From Mycolicibacterium sp. HK-90 (GTDB taxonomy: Bacteria; Actinomycetota; Actinomycetes; Mycobacteriales; Mycobacteriaceae), in assembly GCF_030486405.1 (NCBI RefSeq), contig NZ_CP129613.1, positions 2,356,001 through 2,420,000 of the forward strand: a stretch of DNA of 64,000 bases. Direction: 5' to 3'. Position 1 is the first letter of the stretch; every line of letters starts with the position of its first letter. Positions 9,449-18,296 of the stretch are shown here, piece by piece. A program made the position numbers and the translations under genes. The notes under the pieces are model-generated. The model saw only the letters and a list, made by a program, of their open reading frames with translations. It was not told the origin of the DNA and ran no database searches.

Positions 9449-10234
9449 GTGACCAATTTTGCGGGCGCGAACTTCGGCACCGGTGTGCCGCCCGGCTACG
9501 GCTATGGCACGGGGTATGGCCCACCGCAGCAGTATGGATACGGAGCCCCGTACGGATACACAGCTCCGGTTCCTGTTCCGGATCCCGAACGGTTCTCGCC
9601 GGCCGCGCAGACCGGCATCAGCGCTTTACTGCTGGTGCCCACGATCCTGATCTTGTTTCTGCAGTCGCTGCTGAGGCAGGCGACCTGGGTCAAGGAATGG
9701 CCGGAACCGCTGCGCAATGTGTGGGATTTGGGGTGCAACGCCCTGCTGTGGCTGTACTTCCTGGTGGTCGTCGCGTTCTGGGCGCGGCGCAACCGACGGG
9801 TCGCCGCCGTGAGCATCGTCGTCGCGATGGCGTTGTTCGACACGGCGCTGGTGGCTGCCTACCTGTGGTACCCGTCGTTGCACGCGCTGACCGGCGATTC
9901 ACGCGTGCTGATGTGGGTGCTCGACGCGTGCCCTGTGCTGATCGCGGTGGGCCAGGCAGCTGCCTGGGGCGTCGCGCGTCGACGCAACAAGATCTGGGCC
10001 GTCGGGCTGATCGTGACCGTGGTGTTGGCAACCGTCGATCAGGCGGTCCGGCTGTCGCTGATCCGCGACGCTGTGCGTAACCGCGATTCCTTCACCGAAT
10101 GGTGGAACCAATGGTGGGGCGTGGCCGCCACGAGCCTGGGCATCTTCGTGCTGTCGTGCCTGATCTGTTGGGCGATGGACGCCATGAGTTCCGGCGCGCG
10201 GCGCACAACCACACCACAATTCGGCGGCCGCTAG
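9449..10234 (+). CDS. Conserved six-helix membrane protein, unknown function
   Basis: A 261-residue protein, function not recognised. The first 45 residues are Gly/Tyr/Pro-rich (GYGYGTGYGPPQQYGYG), a cytoplasmic low-complexity tail often seen in mycobacterial membrane proteins. Six hydrophobic segments follow: ISALLLVPTILILFLQSLL, NALLWLYFLVVVAFWA, VSIVVAMALFDTALVAAYLW, VLDACPVLIAVGQAAAW, VGLIVTVVLATVDQAV and AATSLGIFVLSCLICW. GTG 9449 is the first usable start, 23 bases after glnD. In M. tuberculosis a different, larger gene is found between glnD and ffh as I remember it, so this slot is variable. Confidence 0.8.
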   Translation: MTNFAGANFGTGVPPGYGYGTGYGPPQQYGYGAPYGYTAPVPVPDPERFSPAAQTGISALLLVPTILILFLQSLLRQATWVKEWPEPLRNVWDLGCNALLWLYFLVVVAFWARRNRRVAAVSIVVAMALFDTALVAAYLWYPSLHALTGDSRVLMWVLDACPVLIAVGQAAAWGVARRRNKIWAVGLIVTVVLATVDQAVRLSLIRDAVRNRDSFTEWWNQWWGVAATSLGIFVLSCLICWAMDAMSSGARRTTTPQFGGR

Positions 10235-10244
10235 GCTTACCACG
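10232..10244 (+). promoter_or_regulatory. Putative leaderless promoter of ffh, -10 overlapping a stop codon
   Basis: TAGGCT at 10232-10237 fits the TANNNT -10 rule; its TAG is the stop codon of the preceding gene. Six bases later is GTG 10244, the ffh start, without a ribosome site. The layout fits a leaderless transcript. Confidence 0.4.
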
Positions 10245-11809
10245 TGTTTGAGAGCTTGTCTGACCGGTTGACCGGAGCCCTGCAGGGCCTGCGCGGCAAG
10301 GGGCGCCTGACCGACGCGGACATCGACGCCACTGCGCGCGAGATCCGGTTGGCCCTGCTCGAGGCCGACGTCTCGCTGCCCGTGGTGCGTGCCTTCGTCG
10401 CCCGCATCAAGGACCGCGCCAAGGGTGCCGAGGTGTCCGCCGCGCTCAACCCCGCGCAGCAGGTGGTCAAGATCGTCAACGAGGAGCTGATCGGCATCCT
10501 CGGGGGTGAGACCCGTCAGCTCGCTTTCGCCAAGAACCCGCCGACGGTCATCATGCTGGCCGGTCTGCAGGGCGCCGGTAAGACGACGCTGGCCGGCAAG
10601 CTGGCGAAATGGCTCAAGGGACTGGGCCACAACCCGCTGCTGGTGGCATGTGACCTGCAGCGGCCCGGTGCGGTCAACCAGCTTCAGATCGTGGCCGAGC
10701 GCGCCGGTGTGGCGTCCTTCGCTCCGCACCCCGGTACCTCGCCCGACGGGCTGGAGATCGGTGGCCACGGCGATCCGGTGGCGGTCGCCTCTGCCGGTCT
10801 GGCCGAGGCGAAGGCCAAGCATTTCGACGTGGTCGTCGTCGACACCGCAGGCCGCCTCGGCATCGACGAGGAGCTGATGGGGCAGGCCGCGGCCATCCGC
10901 GATGCCGTGAAGCCCGACGAGACCCTGTTCGTCCTCGACGCGATGATCGGTCAGGACGCCGTCGCCACTGCCGAGGCGTTCCGCGCGGGCGTCGGCTTCA
11001 CCGGCGTGGTGCTGACCAAGCTCGACGGCGACGCCCGCGGTGGTGCGGCCCTGTCGGTTCGCGAGATCACCGGCGTACCGATCCTGTTCGCCTCCGCGGG
11101 GGAGAAGCTCGAAGACTTCGACGTCTTCCACCCCGACCGGATGGCCAGCCGCATCCTCGGGATGGGCGACGTGCTCACCCTCATCGAGCAGGCCGAGCAG
11201 GTCTTCGATCAGCAGAAGGCCGAGGAAGCCGCCGCCAAGATCGGCTCCGGCGAGCTGACGCTGGAGGACTTCCTCGAGCAGATGCTGGCGATCCGCAAGA
11301 TGGGCCCGATCGGCAACCTGCTCGGCATGCTGCCCGGGGCCGGCCAGATGAAGGACGCGCTGGCCGCCGTGGACGACAAGCAGCTCGACCGGGTGCAGGC
11401 CATCATCCGCGGCATGACGCCCGCGGAACGGTCCGACCCGAAGATCATCAACGCGTCGCGCCGGCTGCGGATCGCCAACGGCTCCGGCGTCACGGTCTCG
11501 GAGGTCAACCAGCTCGTCGACCGGTTCTTCGAGGCCCGCAAGATGATGTCGTCGATGGCCGGTCAGATGGGCATGCCGTTCGGCCGCAAGAACTCGCCTC
11601 GCAAGGCTGCCAAGGGCAAGAACAAGCAGGCAGGCAAGAAGAAGGGGCGTCAGTCAGGAAAAGGCCCGACCCCGCCGCGCAACCCGATGGGTGCCGGGAT
11701 GCCCGCCGGGTTCCCCGACCTGTCCAACATGCCCAAGGGCCTGGACGAACTGCCGCCCGGCCTGGCCGATTTCGACCTGTCGAAGTTGAAGTTCCCGGGC
11801 CAGAAGTAG
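10244..11809 (+). CDS. ffh: Signal recognition particle protein Ffh (SRP54)
   Basis: Ffh binds 4.5S RNA and signal sequences at the ribosome and docks on FtsY. The 521-residue protein has N domain (1-90), GTPase G domain with P-loop GLQGAGKTT near 107-115, DTAGRLGID near 200 and TKLDGDARGG near 258, and the Met-rich M domain from about 310 to 450 (MLAIRKMGPIGNLLGMLPGAGQM, MMSSMAGQMGMPF). A Lys/Gly/Pro-rich tail of about 70 residues, longer than in E. coli, ends it. Start GTG 10244 gives the standard MFESLSDRLTGAL. Confidence 0.97.
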   Translation: MFESLSDRLTGALQGLRGKGRLTDADIDATAREIRLALLEADVSLPVVRAFVARIKDRAKGAEVSAALNPAQQVVKIVNEELIGILGGETRQLAFAKNPPTVIMLAGLQGAGKTTLAGKLAKWLKGLGHNPLLVACDLQRPGAVNQLQIVAERAGVASFAPHPGTSPDGLEIGGHGDPVAVASAGLAEAKAKHFDVVVVDTAGRLGIDEELMGQAAAIRDAVKPDETLFVLDAMIGQDAVATAEAFRAGVGFTGVVLTKLDGDARGGAALSVREITGVPILFASAGEKLEDFDVFHPDRMASRILGMGDVLTLIEQAEQVFDQQKAEEAAAKIGSGELTLEDFLEQMLAIRKMGPIGNLLGMLPGAGQMKDALAAVDDKQLDRVQAIIRGMTPAERSDPKIINASRRLRIANGSGVTVSEVNQLVDRFFEARKMMSSMAGQMGMPFGRKNSPRKAAKGKNKQAGKKKGRQSGKGPTPPRNPMGAGMPAGFPDLSNMPKGLDELPPGLADFDLSKLKFPGQK

Positions 11810-11815
11810 TTTCGG

Positions 11816-12883
11816 GTGCAGGCGCTCCACCTGCGGGTTCGTGGGCTCCCTGACGGTGAGCCCGTCGAGTGGTGGATCGACCGGGGCGTACTGAGTGCCG
11901 AGCCGATCGCCAACGCCGACACCGTGTTCGACGGCGGCTGGATCATCCCCGGTCTGGTCGACGCGCACTGCCATGTCGGGTTGGGCCCGGGCGGCGCCGT
12001 CTCACTGGACGAGGCGGTCACCCAGGCCGAAACCGAGCGGGATGCCGGTGCGCTGTTGCTGCGCGACGCCGGTTCACCGGTGGACACCCGGAGCTTCGAC
12101 GACCGCGAGGACCTGCCGCGCATCATCCGGGCCGGGCGCCATCTGGCCCGCCCCAAACGCTATTCGCCCGGATTGCCGATCGACATCGAGGACGAGTCGC
12201 AGTTGCCCGCGGCGGTCGCCGAGCAGGCCCGTTTCGGCGACGGCTGGGTGAAGCTGGTCGGCGATTGGATCGACCGCGGCGTCGGGGACCTCGCCCCGCT
12301 GTGGTCCGACGATGTTCTCAAGGCCGCAATCGATGCCGCTCACGCCGAAGGTGCCCGGGTCACCGCACACGTATTCGGTGAGGAGGCCCTGCCCGGGCTC
12401 ATCAACGCGGGCATCGACTGCATCGAGCACGGCACCGGGATCACCGACGACATCATCGAATTGATGCTGGAGCAGGGCACCGCACTCGTGCCCACCCTGA
12501 TCAACATCGAGAATTTTCCCGGTATCGCCGACGCGGCGGGCAAGTACCCGACCTACGCCAAGCACATGCGTGACCTCTATGCCTCCTGCGCGCAGCGGGT
12601 CGGTGCGGCACACGAGGCCGGGGTGCCGATCTTCGCGGGTACCGATGCCGGCGGGATGATCGCCCACGGCCGCATCGCCGACGAGGTCGAGGCACTCAAG
12701 CGCATCGGGATGAGCCCCACCGCCGCGTTGGGTGCGGCCAGTTGGGACGCCCGGTCCTGGCTGGGCCGGCCTGCGCTGGAGCACGGAGCGTCCGCGGACC
12801 TGCTGTGCTTTTCCGAGGACCCGCGGGTCGTCGGGGTCGGCCACCCGGACCTGGTGATCCTGCGCGGGCGCGTGTGGCGTTGA
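11816..12883 (+). CDS. Amidohydrolase-superfamily protein (Rv2915c type)
   Basis: A 355-residue metal-dependent hydrolase of the imidazolonepropionase/prolidase-like branch. Visible metal ligands: H51-C-H53 in PGLVDAHCHVG, a candidate bridging Lys in DGWVKLVGDW (about 145), His in VTAHVFGEEAL (about 184) and CIEHGTG (about 203), and Asp in FAGTDAGG (about 275). Substrate not predictable. GTG 11816 begins six bases after the ffh stop, so it is probably co-transcribed. The position next to ffh matches the M. tuberculosis gene order as I remember it. Confidence 0.85.
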   Translation: MQALHLRVRGLPDGEPVEWWIDRGVLSAEPIANADTVFDGGWIIPGLVDAHCHVGLGPGGAVSLDEAVTQAETERDAGALLLRDAGSPVDTRSFDDREDLPRIIRAGRHLARPKRYSPGLPIDIEDESQLPAAVAEQARFGDGWVKLVGDWIDRGVGDLAPLWSDDVLKAAIDAAHAEGARVTAHVFGEEALPGLINAGIDCIEHGTGITDDIIELMLEQGTALVPTLINIENFPGIADAAGKYPTYAKHMRDLYASCAQRVGAAHEAGVPIFAGTDAGGMIAHGRIADEVEALKRIGMSPTAALGAASWDARSWLGRPALEHGASADLLCFSEDPRVVGVGHPDLVILRGRVWR

Positions 12884-12885
12884 GC

Positions 12886-12902
12886 CTGCGCTGAGGGCGC
12901 AG
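12886..12902. terminator. Small GC hairpin in a convergent gap
   Basis: CTGCGC (12886-12891) and GCGCAG (12897-12902) pair with a 5-nt loop, just after the amidohydrolase stop and before the end of the convergent diflavin reductase gene. Could serve both strands; the stem is short. Confidence 0.3.
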
Positions 12903-12950
12903 AAGTGTGAGTAGGGAGCGCCGCCACCGCAGGGTCGGCGGCTGATCGAT

Positions 12951-14492
12951 TCAGTACACGTCGCGCAGGTACCGGTGGGTCTTGATCAGGTCGTTGACAT
13001 AGGCGTGCGCCGCGTCGGCGTCCATCCCGCCGGCGTGGGCGACGATCTCGTGCAGGGCGGCGTCCACATCCTTGGCCATGCGATCGGCGTCGCCGCACAC
13101 ATACAGGTATGCGCCGTCCTGCAGCCAACCGAACAACTCCGCCGCGTTCTCCCGCATGCGTTGCTGCACATAGACTTTCGTGTCCTGATCGCGGGAGAAC
13201 GCCAGATCGAGCCGGGTCAGCGTGCCGCACTCGACGAACTCCAGCAACTCCTCGCCGTAGAGGAAGTCGGTGCTCCGGCGGCGGTCCCCGAAGAACAGCC
13301 AGGAGCGTCCGGTCGCCGCGGCGGCCCGCCTCTCCTGAAGGAACGCGCGGAACGGCGCGATGCCGGTGCCCGGCCCGATCATGATGATCGGCACATCGCC
13401 GGCCGGCAGCCGGAAGTGATGGTTCGGGCGTAGGTGAACCCGGACCGTCTGGGTGCGCTCGGCCAGATAGGTCGAGGCCACCCCGCCGTGCCGGCGCTCG
13501 GCCGCGTCATAGCGCACGGTGGCCACCGTCAGGTGCACGTGGTCGGGGTGAACCAGCGGGCTCGACGCGATCGAGTAGTCGCGGAACTGCAACGGGCGCA
13601 ACGTATCGATGACCTCGTCGACCGTGAGGTCGGCCCGCCTGATGAGATCGAGGACATCCTCGCCGTAGGCGGCGGCGCCGGCCACCTCCTGCAGGGCCCG
13701 CGAGGGAGTGCGGATCTCCAGGTGTTCGGTAAGCAGGACCCCGAGGGTTTCGTCCGCATCGGCCGGCCGGTACTCAGGGCCTACCCCGAGCTCGGCCAGG
13801 ATCGCCGTGACCAGGTCGGGATCGTTGGCGGCGTGGACGGCCAGCGAATCGCCGGCCTCGTAGCTGATGCCGGACCCGGTGAGGTCGAGCTCGTAGTGGC
13901 GGACCTCCTTGTCGGATTCGGTCGCCGTGAGCAGGCAGTTGACCGTCAGGGGAACGCCGACGGGGCGGTTGCGGTCCTGGCTGCGTGCCGGGGGATCGGC
14001 CGGCGCGGCGGTGACGACGACGGCCGCGGGGCCGGCCTGAGCGGCGGTGAGCTGTTTGACGAGGTCGGTGGTCCAGGCCGCGGCCGGCTCTTCGTAGTAA
14101 CCGTCGACGTCGACGCGATCGGCCAGCCGCGTGGCACCCAGTTCCTCCAGTCGTGCGTCGAGGAGTTTGCCTGCGTTGCAGAACAATTCGTAGGACGTGT
14201 CGCCGAGGGCGAGCACCGCGAAGCTCAGGTGGTCCAGTCGCTCGGTGGAGGTGCTGATCGCCTCCCAGAACAAGGTGGCGGTGTCGGGGAACTCGCCGTC
14301 GCCGAATGTCGAGGTGACCACGATGAAATGCGTTGCGGTAGCGAGTTGGTCGAGCTCGACCTGGTTGAGTTCCACCGCCTCGGCCGGGATTCCGGCTGCG
14401 GTGCTGGCCTCGGCGAAGCTCATGGCGGCGTCTTCGGCGTTGCCCATGTCGGTGCCGTAGGCGACCACCAGCGAGAACTCCCGGTCGGACAC
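12951..14492 (-). CDS. Diflavin NADPH reductase (CysJ / cytochrome P450 reductase type)
   Basis: A 513-residue diflavin reductase that would pass electrons from NADPH through FAD and FMN to a partner protein. Order: flavodoxin domain (VVAYGTDMGNAEDAA near 9-23, TSTFGDGEFPD, LGDTSYELFC), CysJ-type FAD domain with RDYSIASSP near 302, NADPH domain with GPGTGIAPFRAFLQER near 370, and the C-terminal aromatic residue (RYLRDVY) that stacks on FAD. No sulfite reductase hemoprotein or P450 gene is next to it, so the acceptor is unknown. GTG 14492 follows GAGGGGAG. It lies downstream of the carboxypeptidase pair on the same strand. Confidence 0.88.
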   Translation of the reverse strand: MSDREFSLVVAYGTDMGNAEDAAMSFAEASTAAGIPAEAVELNQVELDQLATATHFIVVTSTFGDGEFPDTATLFWEAISTSTERLDHLSFAVLALGDTSYELFCNAGKLLDARLEELGATRLADRVDVDGYYEEPAAAWTTDLVKQLTAAQAGPAAVVVTAAPADPPARSQDRNRPVGVPLTVNCLLTATESDKEVRHYELDLTGSGISYEAGDSLAVHAANDPDLVTAILAELGVGPEYRPADADETLGVLLTEHLEIRTPSRALQEVAGAAAYGEDVLDLIRRADLTVDEVIDTLRPLQFRDYSIASSPLVHPDHVHLTVATVRYDAAERRHGGVASTYLAERTQTVRVHLRPNHHFRLPAGDVPIIMIGPGTGIAPFRAFLQERRAAAATGRSWLFFGDRRRSTDFLYGEELLEFVECGTLTRLDLAFSRDQDTKVYVQQRMRENAAELFGWLQDGAYLYVCGDADRMAKDVDAALHEIVAHAGGMDADAAHAYVNDLIKTHRYLRDVY

Positions 14493-14599
14493 AGCGGCTC
14501 CCCTCGGTCGCGCGCGGCGAGGCCGCGCGAATTTAGGGCGACCTTACTTCGTCGTGACTCCCGGTGGGGCGGTCCCTTTTCGGCGCTCGCGGGCCCGCT

Positions 14600-15436
14600 T
14601 CAGTGGGAGAAGCCGTAGTCGAACAGGTTGACCGCCTGACCGTAGAGATCGCCGGTGCCATACATCTGGACCACGATCAGGCGGCGGTTACCCCGTTGGG
14701 CGGCACCGACATACGTCTTGCGGGCGAGGTTGGTGTATCCGGTCTTGCCGGCGATGTCGCCGGGGTAGCGCTGAAGCAGTTCGTTCTGGTTCGTCAGCGT
14801 CTTTCCCGGGAACTGGGCCGAAGGCTGGCGCATGATGTGCGCGATCAGCGGATAGGCCAGCGCGGAACGCAGGATCACCGCGAGGTCGTGTGGGGTGGTG
14901 ACCGACTCCCACCCCGGCCCGTCGAGCCCGGACGGCGAGGAGACCCGGGTGTTGCGGGCGCCCACACTGGCGGCTTTTCGGTTCATCGCCGCCACCGTCG
15001 CCCGCTGACCGCCGAGCATGTCCGCGAGCATGTTCGCGGCGTCGTTACCCGACACCATGAGCAGCGCTTCGAGCAGTTGGCGGGTGGTATACGGCTGTCC
15101 CGGGGTGAGGCCGACGCACGAGCATTCGACCTTGGTGTGGGACTGGTTGGCCCGGGCGAAGTTGTCGGGCCGGAGGTTGTCGAGCACCACCATGGCCAGC
15201 AGCGGCTTGATGGTGCTGGCCGGGGCGTAGGAGCCATAGGGGTCCTTGGATGCCAGGACCCTGCCGGTCTCCATGTCGGCCACGAGCCAGGCCTTGGCCG
15301 GTCCGTCGGCGAGCTGGGCACCCGCCGGTTGAACATCGGGCTGCGCGGCGACCGGGGGAGCCGCGACGATCGTTGTGGTCGACGCGGCCAACGCCGTGCC
15401 GAAGCCGAGCGCGAGCGTCACGAACAGTCTTCGCAC
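14600..15436 (-). CDS. D-alanyl-D-alanine carboxypeptidase, copy 1 (DacB2-like)
   Basis: A 278-residue low-molecular-weight penicillin-binding protein (peptidase S11) that trims the last D-Ala from peptidoglycan stem peptides. A signal peptide covers residues 1-31 (LALGFGTALAAS...VAAQ). The three catalytic motifs are intact: S74-T-I-K77, S129-G-N131 and K231-T-G233. GTG 15436 is the start. It is 69 bp downstream of a close paralogue in the same direction, which points to tandem duplication. Compared with E. coli PBP5 it lacks the C-terminal beta domain and amphipathic anchor. Confidence 0.9.
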   Translation of the reverse strand: MRRLFVTLALGFGTALAASTTTIVAAPPVAAQPDVQPAGAQLADGPAKAWLVADMETGRVLASKDPYGSYAPASTIKPLLAMVVLDNLRPDNFARANQSHTKVECSCVGLTPGQPYTTRQLLEALLMVSGNDAANMLADMLGGQRATVAAMNRKAASVGARNTRVSSPSGLDGPGWESVTTPHDLAVILRSALAYPLIAHIMRQPSAQFPGKTLTNQNELLQRYPGDIAGKTGYTNLARKTYVGAAQRGNRRLIVVQMYGTGDLYGQAVNLFDYGFSH

Positions 15437-15505
15437 GAGCGCCGAGGTTACGGAGCCGAGGACTCGATCCGTGCGCGGTCAGGTTTCCTTCGGATATCGG
15501 CTGGG

Positions 15506-16393
15506 CTACAGCGACCCGATGCTGGACGAACGGTCCTGGGCGAAGCCCCAATCCAGCAGGGTCGCCGCCTGATCCCAGTACGTCGGGCCGCCCTCGGACA
15601 CCAGTCCGTACATCATCGCGACCACCAGACGGCGGCCGTCGCGCTGGGCGGCACCGACGAACGTCTTGCGGGCGATGTCGGTGAATCCCGTCTTGCCGCC
15701 GATGGCGCCGGGGTAGCGGTGCAGCAGCTCGTCCTGGTTGACGAGCACCCGGTCGCCGGTCTTGCTCGGGAAGGTGGTCGACGGCATCGCGGTGATCTGC
15801 GCGAACACCGGGTTGGCCATGGCCCCCCGGAAGATCAATGCGAGGTCGTGCGGTGTGGACCAGAACGGCATTCCGGGCCCGTCCAACCCCGACGGCGTCG
15901 CGACATTGGTGTTGTGTGCCCCGAGCGCCACCGCCTTGGCGTTCATCTTGGCCACGGCCGCGTCCGGCCCGCCGACCATCCGGGCCAAGGTGTTGGCGGC
16001 GTCGTTGCCCGATGCGAGCAGCGCCGCCTCCAACAGTTGGCGTGCGGTGTAGGTCTGCCCGGGCGCGACGCCGGCACAGTTGCACTCGACCTTGGTATCG
16101 GCCTCGTCGGCAACGATCGTGGTGTCGAGCGGAACCTCGTCGAGCACCACCTGGGCAAGCAGCGTCTTGATCGTGCTCGCCGGCGCGTAGCGGGCGTGCT
16201 CGTTGCGCGCGGCCAGCACCTGACCGCTGTCCAGATCGGCCACCACCCAGCCCTGGGCGGGGCCGTCCGGGATCGGAGCCGACCCGACCTGCTGTACCTC
16301 GATGTCGGCCCGGGCCGGCGTGGCTGCGATCAGAGTCGAGACCGGAATCAGCGCGGCCACCGCCGCAACTGCGAAGCTGACGAACCTCCCCAT
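15506..16393 (-). CDS. D-alanyl-D-alanine carboxypeptidase, copy 2 (tandem paralogue)
   Basis: A 295-residue S11 carboxypeptidase with the same layout as its neighbour: signal peptide (1-29, ending TPARA), S73-T-I-K76, S128-G-N130 and K234-T-G236 (GGKTGFTD). Long stretches match copy 1 (YAPASTIK, PGQ-Y-R-QLLEA, SGNDAAN, NELLQRYPG versus DELLHRYPG), so the pair arose by duplication. Both carry a CxC pair between motifs one and two (ECSC / ECNC), which may be a family feature. ATG 16393; its start is only about 30 bp from the divergent SnoaL gene, so promoters overlap. Confidence 0.9.
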   Translation of the reverse strand: MGRFVSFAVAAVAALIPVSTLIAATPARADIEVQQVGSAPIPDGPAQGWVVADLDSGQVLAARNEHARYAPASTIKTLLAQVVLDEVPLDTTIVADEADTKVECNCAGVAPGQTYTARQLLEAALLASGNDAANTLARMVGGPDAAVAKMNAKAVALGAHNTNVATPSGLDGPGMPFWSTPHDLALIFRGAMANPVFAQITAMPSTTFPSKTGDRVLVNQDELLHRYPGAIGGKTGFTDIARKTFVGAAQRDGRRLVVAMMYGLVSEGGPTYWDQAATLLDWGFAQDRSSSIGSL

Positions 16394-16425
16394 GGCGGGT
16401 CAGCGTAATCGTGTTGAATCGAGAC

Positions 16426-16845
16426 ATGTTGAGCCTGGCCGAGATTTCGGACCGCATGGAAATCCAGCAGTTGCTGATCGACTACTCCACGGCGATAGAC
16501 CGCCGACTGTTCGACGACCTCGATGCGGTTTTCACTCCCGACGCCTACATCGATTACCGAGCGATGGGCGGTATCGACGGGCGATTCCCTGAGGTCAAGG
16601 CCTGGTTGGCCGAGGTGCTGCCGAACTTTCCGGCCTACGCCCACATGCTCGGCAATTTCGATGTCCGGATCGACGGAGACAAGGCATCATCCCGCACGAT
16701 CTGCTTCAACCCCATGGTGCTGCCGGGACTGGAGCAGCAGGTGTTGTTCTGCGGGCTCTGGTACGAGGACGAGTTCGTCCGGACGGCCGATGGATGGCGG
16801 ATGAGCCGCCGCGTCGAGACCAAGTGCTTCGACAAGGTGGTCTAG
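16426..16845 (+). CDS. SnoaL/NTF2-fold nuclear transport factor 2 family protein (Rv2910c type)
   Basis: A 139-residue SnoaL-like protein: ISDRMEIQQLLIDYSTAIDRRLFDDLDAVFTPDAYIDYRAMGG is the usual start of this cone-shaped fold, which serves in isomerases, hydratases or as a ligand pocket. No catalytic assignment is possible. ATG 16426 was preferred; GTG 16411 in the same frame adds five residues and neither has a clear ribosome site. The position between the dacB genes and rpsP matches the mycobacterial order as I remember it. Confidence 0.8.
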   Translation: MLSLAEISDRMEIQQLLIDYSTAIDRRLFDDLDAVFTPDAYIDYRAMGGIDGRFPEVKAWLAEVLPNFPAYAHMLGNFDVRIDGDKASSRTICFNPMVLPGLEQQVLFCGLWYEDEFVRTADGWRMSRRVETKCFDKVV

Positions 16846-16859
16846 TCGCCGGCGCGATT

Positions 16860-16888
16860 TTGGCCGGTACTGCCTGCTCTGGCACAAT
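16860..16888 (+). promoter_or_regulatory. Putative rpsP operon promoter (extended -10)
   Basis: -35 TTGGCC (16860-16865), 17-bp spacer, TGG plus -10 CACAAT (16883-16888). The 13 bases 16878-16890 (TCTGGCACAATTG) recur exactly before rplS. A leader of about 120 nt would precede rpsP. Confidence 0.55.
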
Positions 16889-17016
16889 TGTCGGCTGTCT
16901 GCCGTGCGACTCGTTCAATGCGCTGCGCGGCGGTCACACACGTAAGGCAAAACCGGATCGGGCAATTCCGCCCGCATCGCCGAATTGCAGCGTGACATTC
17001 AAGGAGACGTCTCAAC

Positions 17017-17496
17017 ATGGCTGTCAAGATCAAGCTCACCCGGCTTGGCAAGATCCGCAACCCCCAGTACCGCATCGCCGTCGCCGACGCGCGCACCCGC
17101 CGCGAAGGCCGCGCCATCGAGGTCATCGGCCGTTACCACCCCAAGGAAGAGCCGAGCCTGATCGAGATCGATTCGGAGCGCGCGCAGTACTGGCTGGGTG
17201 TCGGTGCTCAGCCCACCGAGCCGGTTCTGGCCCTGCTGAAGATCACCGGTGACTGGCAGAAGTTCAAGGGCCTGCCGGGTGCCGAGGGCACGCTGAAGGT
17301 CAAGGAGCCCAAGCCGTCCAAGCTGGAGCTGTTCAACGCCGCGCTGGCCGAGGCCGAGAGCGGCACCGGTGCCGCGGCCGTCACGCCCAAGAAGAAGAAG
17401 GCTCCCAAGAAGGACGAGTCCGCCGAGACCTCTGCTGCCGAGGCCGACGCCCCGGCTGCTGAGGCCGCCGCCGACGAAGCCGCAAGCGAGAGCTGA
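17017..17496 (+). CDS. rpsP: 30S ribosomal protein S16
   Basis: S16 binds 16S rRNA early in small-subunit assembly. The first 85 residues are standard ([36 protein letters not shown]). The protein is 159 residues, about twice the E. coli length, because of an actinobacterial C-terminal extension: a Lys run ([11 protein letters not shown]) followed by Ala/Glu/Asp repeats to AASES. GGAGACG precedes ATG 17017. First gene of rpsP-khpA-rimM-trmD. Confidence 0.97.
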   Translation: MAVKIKLTRLGKIRNPQYRIAVADARTRREGRAIEVIGRYHPKEEPSLIEIDSERAQYWLGVGAQPTEPVLALLKITGDWQKFKGLPGAEGTLKVKEPKPSKLELFNAALAEAESGTGAAAVTPKKKKAPKKDESAETSAAEADAPAAEAAADEAASES

Positions 17497-17504
17497 GCGG
17501 CGCG

Positions 17505-17747
17505 GTGAGTTCTGTCGTGGTCGACGCCGTCGAGCACCTCGTCCGCGGGATCGTGGACAATCCCGACGACGTACGCGTCGACATGGTCACCAGCCGCCGC
17601 GGGCGGACCGTCGAGGTGCACGTGCACCCCGATGACCTGGGCAAGGTCATCGGCCGCGGCGGCCGCACCGCCACCGCGCTGCGCACCCTGGTCGCGGGCA
17701 TCGGTGGGCGCGGTATCCGCGTCGACGTGGTGGACACCGACCAGTAG
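17505..17747 (+). CDS. khpA: KH-domain RNA-binding protein KhpA
   Basis: An 80-residue single KH domain; the GxxG loop is I-G-R-G-G in [18 protein letters not shown]. KhpA proteins bind RNA broadly and in other Gram-positives partner with KhpB in control of cell length. GTG 17505 is 8 bases after the rpsP stop. The gene sits between rpsP and rimM, as is usual in actinobacteria and Firmicutes, so it is made with the ribosome-maturation genes. Confidence 0.93.
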   Translation: MSSVVVDAVEHLVRGIVDNPDDVRVDMVTSRRGRTVEVHVHPDDLGKVIGRGGRTATALRTLVAGIGGRGIRVDVVDTDQ

Positions 17748-17758
17748 CGTCGCACCCA
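17745..17758 (+). promoter_or_regulatory. Possible internal leaderless promoter before rimM
   Basis: TAGCGT (17745-17750) fits TANNNT and uses the khpA stop codon TAG; seven bases later is ATG 17758. No ribosome site precedes rimM, so a second, leaderless transcript start inside the operon is possible. Confidence 0.35.
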
Positions 17759-18285
17759 TGGACCTGGTTGTCGGGCGGGTCGTCAAAGCCCACGGCATTT
17801 CCGGTGAGGTCGTTGTCGAGGTCCGCACCGATGACCCGGACGCCCGATTCACCCCCGGCGTGGCCCTGCGGGGCCGCGCCAAAGGGGGTGCCGAGCGCAG
17901 CTTCGCCGTCGAATCGGTGCGTGAACACGCCGGCCGGCTGTTGATTCGTCTGGCCGGCATCGCCGACCGCAATGCGGCCGATGACTTGCGCGGCACGGTG
18001 TTCATCGTGGACACCGCCGACCTACCCGCGATCGACGATCCCGACGAGTTCTACGACCATGAACTCGAAGGTCTGCGGGTCGTCACCGTTGACGGCACCG
18101 CCGTCGGGGCGGTTCGCGAGGTGTTGCACACCGCGGCCGGCGAGCTGCTGTCGGTCAAGGCCGATTCCGATGGGCGCGAGGTACTGGTGCCGTTCGTCAG
18201 CGCCATCGTCACCTCGGTGTCCCGGGACACCGGCACCGTCGTCATCGATCCCCCTGACGGTCTGCTGAACCTGGACCAGGTCTGA
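17758..18285 (+). CDS. rimM: 16S rRNA processing/maturation protein RimM
   Basis: RimM helps assemble the head of the 30S subunit and binds S19. The 175-residue product has the N-terminal RimM domain ([25 protein letters not shown]) and a C-terminal PRC-barrel ([47 protein letters not shown]). ATG 17758 gives the family-typical start; the frame is open further upstream, overlapping khpA, without a start that fits. Confidence 0.95.
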   Translation: MDLVVGRVVKAHGISGEVVVEVRTDDPDARFTPGVALRGRAKGGAERSFAVESVREHAGRLLIRLAGIADRNAADDLRGTVFIVDTADLPAIDDPDEFYDHELEGLRVVTVDGTAVGAVREVLHTAAGELLSVKADSDGREVLVPFVSAIVTSVSRDTGTVVIDPPDGLLNLDQV

Positions 18286-18296
18286 CGGGCGACGCT

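Noticed and set aside
14530..14552. TTAGGGCGACCTTA-like sequence upstream of the diflavin reductase as an IdeR iron box
   Set aside because: Only about half of the 19 consensus positions match and the two half-sites are too close together.
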